From assembly GCF_017498545.1 (NCBI RefSeq), contig NZ_CP071793.1, positions 8,240,256 through 8,304,255 of the forward strand: DNA of 64,000 nt, given 5' to 3'. This DNA is from Sulfidibacter corallicola (GTDB taxonomy: Bacteria; Acidobacteriota; Holophagae; Acanthopleuribacterales; Acanthopleuribacteraceae). Numbering within the stretch: the stretch's first letter is position 1; each line of letters begins with the position of its first letter. Made by a program: the position numbers and the translations under genes. The notes beneath the pieces are model-generated. The model saw nothing but the letters and a program-made list of their open reading frames with translations. It made no database searches and was not told where the DNA came from. Positions 1-8,100 of this stretch are shown here, one piece after another.

Positions 1-2
1 TG

Positions 3-2729
3 ACGGGCACTTTTGCCGCGGGTGCACGCGCCGTTCCTTCGGGCAACGGCTACGGCAGTTCTCTTTTACGCGGCTTGAGGGGTTCCCCGGCCCCCACTAC
101 CCGCCTGGCACTCTACGATCCCGCAGTCGGTCATCACGTGGGCACTTCGGCCACCCAAACCAAACTGAACAACCTGAATTTGGTCAACACCGTGAACCAC
201 GTTGGTTTTTACCGAAGCGAGGACGTCAACACGGCCACCGACATCTTGGAATCGTTGAATATCAACGTGGACACCTGGTCCAACAGCCAGAAGATTCGCG
301 CAGCCCAACTCGTGGCCTCCGGCGATGTGGGCGTCGGTTGGCTACGGCTCCACATCCAGGATGTCCGTCAGAACGATGCGACGGCCATCGCCGTGGGCAA
401 GTTGTTGCAGGAAGACTACGACCACGCGCTGGCCCAGAACAAATCGGGCTTGCAGGATGCTTCGGTTTCCTGGAACAGCCACTCCGCGGTGAAGATGGCG
501 GAGAAGATCATCGGTCCCGGTGGGGCCATCGACCAGAATTTCGTGGCCGAATTCTCGGCTCAACTGCAGAACGATCCACTGCGCGCGGGACACGGCCGGG
601 GCCCTCATCAGGCGCACCTGCTGAAGATCCTCAACCTCTTGGCCAACGATGCCGGCTTTCAAAACGATTTGGGGGCGGTCCGTTCGCCACGTGGCAACGG
701 CAACCCCGCACGGAACCTGATTCGCGCCACCTTGGGCCTGCCCACGGGCACGGCCGTGACCCGGACTCATACGAAACGAGCGGTTCTGGCCGCCTTGCTG
801 GCCGAGGTCCGTCAGGGTGCCGTGGGTTCCTGTTTTGCCACCAGTGTGGCGGTCATGGTCCATGACGAACAACCGCGCAAAATGCTGAACATGTTGTCCC
901 AAATGGTTCGGAACGGGTGCTTTACCGGAACTTATCGACCCAACGCCAATCGCCGCGTCGATGTGGCCCTGCCGTTGAACACGACACTGAACCGAGACAA
1001 CTACACCCAAACCATCCGCCTGACCAGCACCGGAGACCTCACCCGCGTGGGCCGGCGCAACCTGGCGGATGCCCAACCATTGCACGAATTGCCAGGGGTG
1101 AAGGAAGCTCTTTCGGCTGCCGGATTCCCCGCCATCAACCACGCCGCCTTGGTGAACGGGGCGATCGGTCGCTTGATTCCACCCGACAATCGTTCCTATT
1201 TTCAACAGTATCAGGGAGTTCCGCATACTTTCGATACCACCGTCGAAGCGATCGTCAACGACATCATCCAAAATGCCGGAGTGAACGTGCCGGCTCGGAC
1301 CGCCGCCGCGGAGGCAGCCTTTCACGCCCAAATGGAGAACCCGCTGATGCGTGCCGCCGAGTACACGATGGCCGGCTTCGCGGAAACACAGCACACGTCC
1401 AATGAAATCAGGAGAATTGCCGGCGACGCGGTCGGTGCTTTCGCCAACAATTTATTCATGGAAACGGCGACCATCCGCGCCGGCATCCAAGGCCAGGATG
1501 CCAATGAAACGCAACGACTCCAAACCGCCTTCGACAACTTCGACCAACGTTGGCAGGAAAACGTCTTTTCGGTATTTGACCAGAACTTGATCGTGGAGTA
1601 CAACTCGGACTTCAGCCAAAACCATGTGGCCGACGACGGCCACTCCACCAAAGGCGGGTTCGAACTTTCGTGGCGCGATCCGGTGACCCGTCAGGTCACC
1701 CCGATTCGCACCCCCAACGATTTGCATCGAGCCTGTCTCTCCGGCATCAAACACGGCCTTCGCCTGACCAATGCCACCATTCCCAACCGTTCTCCCATTC
1801 GTCGCCAGATGCGCGCCTTGACCCGAGCGGTGGGCGAATTGGCCGAGGGGGTGCGGGGACCGGGCATCGATGCCACGAACATGATCCAACGCATCCGCCA
1901 CATGCAGGAAAACCCGTTGGGCTTTGCCAAGGGCTCCAATGGGACCCCCGCCATCATCGGCATGATTTACGGGAAACAGGCTTCGGCACGAGCGCGACTG
2001 CAAGCCGGAAATCATCACCGCGCCAGTGGCGATGCCAAAGATGTCCTGCGATTCGCGGTTCAGCAGATGCGCACGATGCACGCCCGCATCACCAATCACG
2101 GCAACCATTTCGTGCAGCAGGATTTGCGGCAGTTCAGCGTGCCGACTTCCAATGGCCCCCACGCCTTTCTGTTGAAACCGGGCATAGACCCGAACTTCGT
2201 TCAAGCCTGGCAAGGCCACGCCAACATCGACACCTGGATGGGGAACACCCTGAACCCGGTGGCCCTTCAAACCTTTTCTGCCCAGCAAATCACCCCCCAC
2301 AATGTGGCCACCGCCGTTCTCCAACTCAACCGCTATCCGGGTTTCAACGTGAATGCGGCCTCGGTCCTCCGGCGCTTGGGCAATCTCGGCGGTAGAACCC
2401 CCGCCAATCTGAACACGGCTCTGGTTGCCGAGCTCGGCGGAAACCCGACTGCCAATCAGAAAAAAATCATGGGGAAGGTGTTGTTCGAGGTCCTGAATCC
2501 GCCCGTCACGCCGGTGGTGATCGCCGATAGCAATTGGGGCGGAGGCGACGAAGTCACCCTGTTCGGGGTTTTGCGAAACCCCTTCACGGGCGACGACGAG
2601 CTGTGGGAACTCAGTTGGGACGGAACCCAACCCGTGAACCCAACTCCGAAATACCCCCTCGACCAAGACAAATACGTGAATACCGAGTGGAGTCTACTGA
2701 CCGAACCGAAGAAATTCGGGATCCGCTAA
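3..2729 (+). CDS. large protein with papain-like Cys motif, 5' end outside the window
   Basis: The reading frame is open from the first bases of the window, so the true start lies to the left; a TTG at 75 is only an internal candidate. About 909 residues are visible. The segment RQGAVGSCFATS (Cys codon at 831) resembles the Gln...Cys active-site block of papain-fold peptidases. Further on come a His in GPHAFLLKPG (codon 2160) and ADSNWGGG (Asn codon 2532), which resembles the Asn-Trp-Gly block. The Cys-His spacing (about 440 residues) is far longer than in papain, so the triad is a hypothesis. No signal peptide or membrane segment is visible in the part present. An unknown gene and two CesT-like chaperone genes follow at once in the same direction. 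By the usual effector-chaperone linkage, this suggests a type III secreted effector. It could instead be a structural protein with a decayed peptidase fold. Confidence 0.7.
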   Translation, partial: TGTFAAGARAVPSGNGYGSSLLRGLRGSPAPTTRLALYDPAVGHHVGTSATQTKLNNLNLVNTVNHVGFYRSEDVNTATDILESLNINVDTWSNSQKIRAAQLVASGDVGVGWLRLHIQDVRQNDATAIAVGKLLQEDYDHALAQNKSGLQDASVSWNSHSAVKMAEKIIGPGGAIDQNFVAEFSAQLQNDPLRAGHGRGPHQAHLLKILNLLANDAGFQNDLGAVRSPRGNGNPARNLIRATLGLPTGTAVTRTHTKRAVLAALLAEVRQGAVGSCFATSVAVMVHDEQPRKMLNMLSQMVRNGCFTGTYRPNANRRVDVALPLNTTLNRDNYTQTIRLTSTGDLTRVGRRNLADAQPLHELPGVKEALSAAGFPAINHAALVNGAIGRLIPPDNRSYFQQYQGVPHTFDTTVEAIVNDIIQNAGVNVPARTAAAEAAFHAQMENPLMRAAEYTMAGFAETQHTSNEIRRIAGDAVGAFANNLFMETATIRAGIQGQDANETQRLQTAFDNFDQRWQENVFSVFDQNLIVEYNSDFSQNHVADDGHSTKGGFELSWRDPVTRQVTPIRTPNDLHRACLSGIKHGLRLTNATIPNRSPIRRQMRALTRAVGELAEGVRGPGIDATNMIQRIRHMQENPLGFAKGSNGTPAIIGMIYGKQASARARLQAGNHHRASGDAKDVLRFAVQQMRTMHARITNHGNHFVQQDLRQFSVPTSNGPHAFLLKPGIDPNFVQAWQGHANIDTWMGNTLNPVALQTFSAQQITPHNVATAVLQLNRYPGFNVNAASVLRRLGNLGGRTPANLNTALVAELGGNPTANQKKIMGKVLFEVLNPPVTPVVIADSNWGGGDEVTLFGVLRNPFTGDDELWELSWDGTQPVNPTPKYPLDQDKYVNTEWSLLTEPKKFGIR

Positions 2730-2745
2730 GGGAAGGAGAGTAAGC

Positions 2746-3267
2746 ATGATGTGGACATTCGCCCTTTTTTCGGCGCACGTAGATGGCATCCCGATTCACG
2801 TGCGAAGCGTGGATGGCGAGGTGGTGATCCTCTGTGGGGACCGGGCCGTGGACAGCTTGGAAGCGCTGGTGCACGCGGTGCCCGGGCTGCGGCGTGAAGA
2901 ACATCTGATCGCCTATTGCCGGCTGGCCAACTACCTGAACACTTCCACCATGTTCCGGATGATCATGGAACCCGAATCCTATCGCCGCGAGTACGACGCC
3001 CTGCACGACCACGACGACAGCCCGGCAACGGTTACGCGGAACTACGGTCCCTTCGACCTGACCGAACTCGCGGAACCGGCCCTGGTCGACGGCGTGCCGG
3101 TTTTTTACGCGGAAAGTGCCGCCGGGCGCGTGCCCTACCAGGTTCTTGCGCCGTACCCAAACGCCGGGGAAACGTCGGTGATGTCCTACGAGCCGCTGGC
3201 CTATGCCGGCGATGACGAGGACGAAGACGAACACGAAGACGAGGAAGTAGGAGGCGATCATGCGTGA
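2746..3267 (+). CDS. hypothetical protein, acidic C-terminus
   Basis: 173 residues of a family I do not recognise. The ATG at 2746 is preceded by a good Shine-Dalgarno (AAGGAGAG, 2733-2740) only 16 bp after the upstream stop. The gene overlaps the next one by 8 bp, so it belongs to the same operon as the papain-like protein and the chaperone. The body is a mixed alpha/beta-looking sequence without signal peptide or membrane span. The last 25 residues are almost entirely Asp/Glu/His (DDEDEDEHEDEE). Position between a putative effector and its putative chaperone suggests a second secreted substrate or an accessory factor, but nothing in the sequence proves it. Confidence 0.75.
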   Translation: MMWTFALFSAHVDGIPIHVRSVDGEVVILCGDRAVDSLEALVHAVPGLRREEHLIAYCRLANYLNTSTMFRMIMEPESYRREYDALHDHDDSPATVTRNYGPFDLTELAEPALVDGVPVFYAESAAGRVPYQVLAPYPNAGETSVMSYEPLAYAGDDEDEDEHEDEEVGGDHA

Positions 3268-3745
3268 ACATGCGGAGGCGACCCGCTGGCTGGCCGCTCT
3301 TTCCGAAGAGGTAGGCACCGAGCTCACCTTGAACGAGGAAGGGGTTTGCGGCCTGGGCGGCCCCGGGGGACCGGTGATTTGCCTGGCTGCCGGCGACGAG
3401 CGGGCACCGATCCATGCATGGGTCGACCTGAAGGATTTTGCGGCCCTGGACAGCGATCGGCGCGCGGCCCTGATCCAGCGCGCCCTGGTCTTGGACCTGG
3501 CCGGCCGCAAGACGCGAGGGACCTGTATCTCGTTGGATCCGAGCGGCCGACGCCTGGTGCTCGGCTATCGGGTGCCCACCGGCACCAGCGACGAGGCCTT
3601 CGTCAACCTGCTGGGCTGTCTTCTGGAAACGGCGCTCGACCTCCTCCCCAAACTCGATCCCGACAAGGTGTCGGCCCCCTTGCCGGAAACGGCCTCCCTG
3701 CCGCCTGTCGCCTCGGCGGCGTCCTGGCACCTGACCCGTTGTTGA
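3260..3745 (+). CDS. CesT-family type III secretion chaperone-like protein
   Basis: 161 residues. The N-terminal pattern (helix, then ELTLNEEGVCGL, then a short strand with Gly-Pro loops) is the pattern of class I type III chaperones of the CesT/SycE type, where a strand of the form L-x-L-x-x-x-G-x-C follows helix 1. The later part (ALIQRALVLDL, a strand pair, then the helix NLLGCLLETALDLL) fits the rest of the small alpha/beta fold, and the size is right for the family. The ATG overlaps the preceding gene and follows a TAGGAGG ribosome site. Two further proteins in the window (3922-4404 and 33479-33964) share the same layout, which strengthens the call. Role inferred: a cytoplasmic dimeric chaperone for a neighbouring secreted protein, probably the one ending at 2729. 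Confidence 0.65.
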   Translation: MREHAEATRWLAALSEEVGTELTLNEEGVCGLGGPGGPVICLAAGDERAPIHAWVDLKDFAALDSDRRAALIQRALVLDLAGRKTRGTCISLDPSGRRLVLGYRVPTGTSDEAFVNLLGCLLETALDLLPKLDPDKVSAPLPETASLPPVASAASWHLTRC

Positions 3746-3921
3746 CGAACCCGAGGCAGCCAAACACTTCGGGGCCCCTTCACCGGCGTGGCCACGTCGC
3801 TGGCGGTTGGCCTGGCACGAAGTCCCGGTGATTCGCCCGACATCCGAACTCGCTCCCCGAATACCACCACCAATCCGGCCATCCGGAGCATGCAGCCACC
3901 ACCACGGAAAGGAGACACACC

Positions 3922-4404
3922 ATGAAGGCGACAGAAAAATTGAATTCCTGGCTGATTTCGATCGGCACGGATGTGGGTCTCGCCCTGGCCCTGAACCAGA
4001 ACGGGATCTGCGCGGTCAAACGAGAGGAGGGGCCACCGCTGATCTTGGAGGCTGACGACGACGATCCCAACCTTTCGATGATTTCGCCGCTCGTGGATCT
4101 CTCCCGCTATTCGCGCACCGAGCGTCGTCGCTTGTTGGAAACCAGCCTGCAAATGAACCATGTAGGCGGCCTGGCCGAAATCGGCATGTTGGCCCTGGAC
4201 GAGGCCGAGGACCGCCTGCTGTTGACCTGGTCCATGCCGTTGGCGCTGCTGGACGAGCCGAAACTGGCGGAAACCATGGACGCCCTGCTGCGCCTGGCGC
4301 AAACCCTGAAGGCCGGGTACGAAAGCGACTTCACGGCGGAACGGGAGGCTTCGGCCCAGCACCCCCCTCCCGAATTTCCGCCCCTGCCCGGTATGTTTGC
4401 CTGA
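3922..4404 (+). CDS. CesT-family type III secretion chaperone-like protein
   Basis: 160 residues, paralogous in layout to the gene just upstream. It opens with an amphipathic helix (KLNSWLISIGTDVGL), then LALNQNGICAV, the CesT-type strand with the conserved Gly and Cys. A middle strand pair, a helix (RRRLLETSLQMN) and a C-terminal helix (LAETMDALLRLAQTLKAGY) follow. The tail is Pro-rich (PPPEFPPLPG). The ATG is backed by AAAGGAGA about 8 bp upstream. A 176-bp gap without an obvious gene separates it from the first chaperone, so it may have its own promoter. Two chaperones next to one large candidate effector suggests either a heterodimer or a second substrate outside the window. The fold call rests on pattern only. 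Confidence 0.65.
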   Translation: MKATEKLNSWLISIGTDVGLALALNQNGICAVKREEGPPLILEADDDDPNLSMISPLVDLSRYSRTERRRLLETSLQMNHVGGLAEIGMLALDEAEDRLLLTWSMPLALLDEPKLAETMDALLRLAQTLKAGYESDFTAEREASAQHPPPEFPPLPGMFA

Positions 4405-4409
4405 CGCGA

Positions 4410-4440
4410 CCGTGCCGGCTCCGGCTCGGCGCCGGCACGG
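4410..4440 (+). terminator. GC-rich hairpin after chaperone operon
   Basis: A perfect 10-bp inverted repeat (CCGTGCCGGC, 11-nt loop, GCCGGCACGG) begins 5 bp after the stop codon at 4404. No U-tract follows, so it may be a weak terminator or a 3'-end stabilising stem. Confidence 0.5.
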
Positions 4441-4668
4441 GTGCGAACGACCGTTCTCCGCTTGGATGAAGTGTTCGCTGCCGACAGGGCTGCCCCCCAC
4501 TATGATGGGCAAGAAGGAACCGAAGCCTTTGTTAAATAAGGTTTGGCTGGTGCCCGTTTGCGGGTCACTATGACATCCAGATCACCTCATCGTCCCAAAC
4601 GATCGATCTCGGTGCCTCGTGAAAGTTGAAATCTTGGTCATCCATTGTGACGTGATTCATTTCATCAT

Positions 4669-5100
4669 TCACGCACACCCTAAATATTGAGAAATTGTTT
4701 CATGGCTTCGAACAACTTTTTCAGAAATGAGCAGCGCTTCTTGAAAGAGCGGGTGGATGAGGGCACTTTGTCTGGATATCATTTCTCCTAAAAGATCGGA
4801 GTTTGGCCACGGCGAGCTTTCTGGGCCGATTGCAGAAAACGTGACGTCATCCCGGTCGTCAGTGATTTGAAAGCCAAAACAAGTTCGATCGCGAATTGTT
4901 GAACTCGAATCCCAGTCTCCCAAAGAAATGGCAAACGATACTTGTTTTACCTCGTGTTCAGGAGACCACGCGGCATAATATACCCCGTAAGCGTCATTGT
5001 CTTTATAAACAAAACCATGACCGTTGTAAGATATTCGTTTACAGCAGTGGCAGGTTGATTTTTCTTCATTCTCACCAATTTCCACACTATACTTTGTCAT
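4669..5100 (-). CDS. putative immunity protein for the HNH RHS toxin
   Basis: 143 residues starting at the ATG whose complement is 5098-5100, with AAGGAAC about 5 bp upstream. It lies 13 bp downstream of the RHS toxin stop, the standard place for an RHS immunity gene. The protein starts MTKYSVEIGE and has an early CHCC cluster, a central segment rich in beta-strand and aromatic residues, and an alpha-helical end. No signal peptide or membrane span is seen, which fits a cytoplasmic inhibitor of a nuclease. Base composition is clearly lower in GC than the RHS core, as is typical of exchangeable toxin/immunity cassettes. I do not recognise the family; the role comes from position. The same frame stays open upstream into the RHS gene, but that part is out of frame with RHS and not real. 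Confidence 0.7.
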   Translation of the reverse strand: MTKYSVEIGENEEKSTCHCCKRISYNGHGFVYKDNDAYGVYYAAWSPEHEVKQVSFAISLGDWDSSSTIRDRTCFGFQITDDRDDVTFSAIGPESSPWPNSDLLGEMISRQSALIHPLFQEALLISEKVVRSHETISQYLGCA

Positions 5101-5113
5101 GTTTGTTCCTTGT

Positions 5114-8100
5114 TTATTGCCATTGAAATTCTTCCGTTGTTTTTGCACCCTTGCTCCGATTGCAACCTCGGCAAGTATTCTGTGCATTGTCCAAAGTGTT
5201 ATTCCCATTCCTTGATTTAGGAATGGCGTGGTCAATTTCTGACCTCGTAGGGCCTGGGGTGTCCGAGGTTCGTGTTCCACAGAACACACATGAATCACCG
5301 CTCTCTTTCCTCGCTTGTTCTCTGACTTTATCCGGAAACCGCTTGCCGGCTCCTTTCCCACCTGCGGAACCTTTTTTGGGAGAAGTTTTGGGAGTGGTCT
5401 TCGCAGCGTTCGCCGCATCATCGACCTTGTCCAGGGCTTTGGCAGTATCCCCCGCATTATCCAATGTATTGGCCGCTTTGCGAAGGTCATTTGCCTTGTC
5501 GGCCTTTGTCGCGGCATTGACCACCATCTTCCCGGCCCGCGACACCTTGATCGCCGTTCCCGCGCCGCCAGGCACGACTGGAACCGCTGCCGCCAAGGTG
5601 TCGACCACCACACCGCCGGCATCGATCGTGGCGTCGAGCCAGTTGCCTTCGCGGGCATTGTGGACGAACGAGGCCACCCCGATGCCGATGTTGGCCACGT
5701 CCCATACGGTTTCCAGGGCTTGGCCGTCCGGGTCCACCGCGTTCGCCGGGTTTTGGTGGGTGTAGCTGTACAGGTTGTAACTGTTTGGCTGGTACGGATT
5801 GAAATCACGGCCCGGATCCGGTTGGGTGAAGCAGCCGGCCACCGGGTCGTAGAACCGGGCTTTCATGTAGATCAGCCCGTTCGGGTCTTCGTCGTGACCG
5901 GTGAAGCCGTGTGCGCCCTTGTGGCGGGCTTCGGCAATGAACGGTTGCCCGTAGGGTTCGTAGGCGGAGGTCGTGGCCTCGTTGGTTTCTCCATCCCAGG
6001 TCACGACCGGGTTGCCCAACCGATCGCGGAAAAAGTGAGTCTTTTCCTTGTTCACGAGAAGACCGTTTTCGAAGTCCTCTTTTTCGAGATAGATGGCCTT
6101 GCCCTGCAAGGTGATGTACTGGCGCCGTTGCTTCAGCGCGTCGTTCGTTCCAAGGGCGAAGTCTTCCTCGGTGATGATCCGGCCGTCGGCGTGGCGGATT
6201 GAATACGTCACCCTTTCGGTGTCCTGGCGGACGGCGGCAACGCGTTGGCCGAAGGCGTCATACAGGAAGAATTGCTCACCCGATCCCGAACGGTTCCCGT
6301 TGACGCGCCGACTTGCCGTGATCCGGGAAACCTGGCCGGCTCGGTTGTACTGGACCTGATGGTTCGGTGTGCCCGTCAACCGGCCTTGCACGTCGTAGGT
6401 GTAACCACCGTCTCGGTGAAACGGGTTCCCCTGGCTGTAACCGGCTGCATGGGCACCCACGGCCAGCGTCGCATTCCCGGTGTGATAGCTCAGCGCGGTT
6501 CGGTTGGTGAGGTTCCCGACTAGGTCGTAGCCGTAGGTGATCGACGCGTTCCCGACGGCGAACGACTGCAACTGGCCCAGCTCGGTGTAGCCGTGACGAA
6601 CCTCCGTCGCGGAAGGGAACAACCGGTCGTTTCGGGTGTAGGACGCCATGAAGCCCCACTCGTTGTAGGTGGTGAAGACACATCGGTACAAGTGCCCCAT
6701 GCTTCCGCGAAGCTCGCAGGTCGCCGAGCGACCCATGGTGTCCGGCCACCAGTAGTTGAACAGCGAGGGACCCGTCCCCATGGCTTCCGCGGCAGCGACC
6801 TCGAGCGCGCCCTCATCGATCAACTGGTCCTCGGCGAGCGGGGGCCTGCTTCGCTCCTCGGCCGTGACCGGCTCCGCCATCCGCGCGAGTGCCGGCGCGC
6901 AGCTCTCCGACTGGCAATCGCCCAGATCCCAAATTGCCGCCAAAAGCTGACCGTTATAGGGATTGTATTGGCCGTGATCGATCAGGTGTTCGAAGTCGGG
7001 GCCTTCGGGATGGTTGGGACCGAACCCATAGAACACGCCTCGTGGCGAACCGAAATAGTCGTAGGTGTAGGACTCGAAGGCCCCATGGGGATGCTGGAAC
7101 CACCGTTCCCGGCCGATCTCGTCGTATGCCACATCGATTTCGTAAGCGCGAGTTCCCGAAAGCGCTTCAACTGAGAGGTCTCCGTTTTCCAGGCTAGAGC
7201 CATCCAACTGCGGCAAGGTGATCGTCATGCCCATAAGCCGATTAGCGCCGTCGAATGACTTGTACGTGTAGGTGACCGGTAACCCGCTGTCGGACACCTG
7301 AACCGCTTCGGTCAGGCGGTTGCGGGCATCGTAGGCGAAGGTCGACAGCAATGATTCGTTGGGTTCGTTTAGAAGGCGACCGTATGTCTCCCGCAAGCGA
7401 CCCAAGCCGTCGTAGACGAACCTGGTGGCGGCAGTGGGGTTCGCCTCGTCGCCTTGATACCGGCGCGCCAAGAGCCCGCGATTGTCATAGGCGAATCGAA
7501 CCGGCTCACCGATTTCGGGATGGGTTTCCTCGAGTACCTGACCGAGCCAGGTGCGGATCGTCGTGCGGGCCAGCGCGTTATCTCCGAGGGGAAGAACCGT
7601 CGCCTTCAGACCCTTTGGATGCGCGGCGTACTGAAAAAACGTGCTTGATCCATTGGTGCCCGCCATGGTGATCCGACCCAGGAAGTCGGTTTCCCGAACC
7701 CGTTCCAAGGTGCTGTCTGTGTCGTAGGCTGACACACGTTGGGATAGGATCGCGCCGCCATCGGCGGTTCGGCGATATCCGAACAGGGTGTCCTGCAGGA
7801 TGCGGTTCGCTTCGGTCCAGGTGAAATAGATGCGGGTTGGCCGACCGAAGGCGTCGTATTCGTAGGACCAATGGCCACCGAGGCCACTGGTCTTGCGCGC
7901 CACCAGGCCCAACGGCGTGTAGGTGGTGTCCCGTTCAAAGGTGATTCGATCGAGCGTGGCAATGCTTTCGCGGGTTTCCCGACCCCACACGTCGAACTGC
8001 CGGAACAGGACCGGGATGGTGTAGCCCGACTTGGTCCGGGTCACCATCGGAAACGCCATCCCCGATCGTCCGTGCTCCGGCGCTTGGAGCCGGTAATAGC

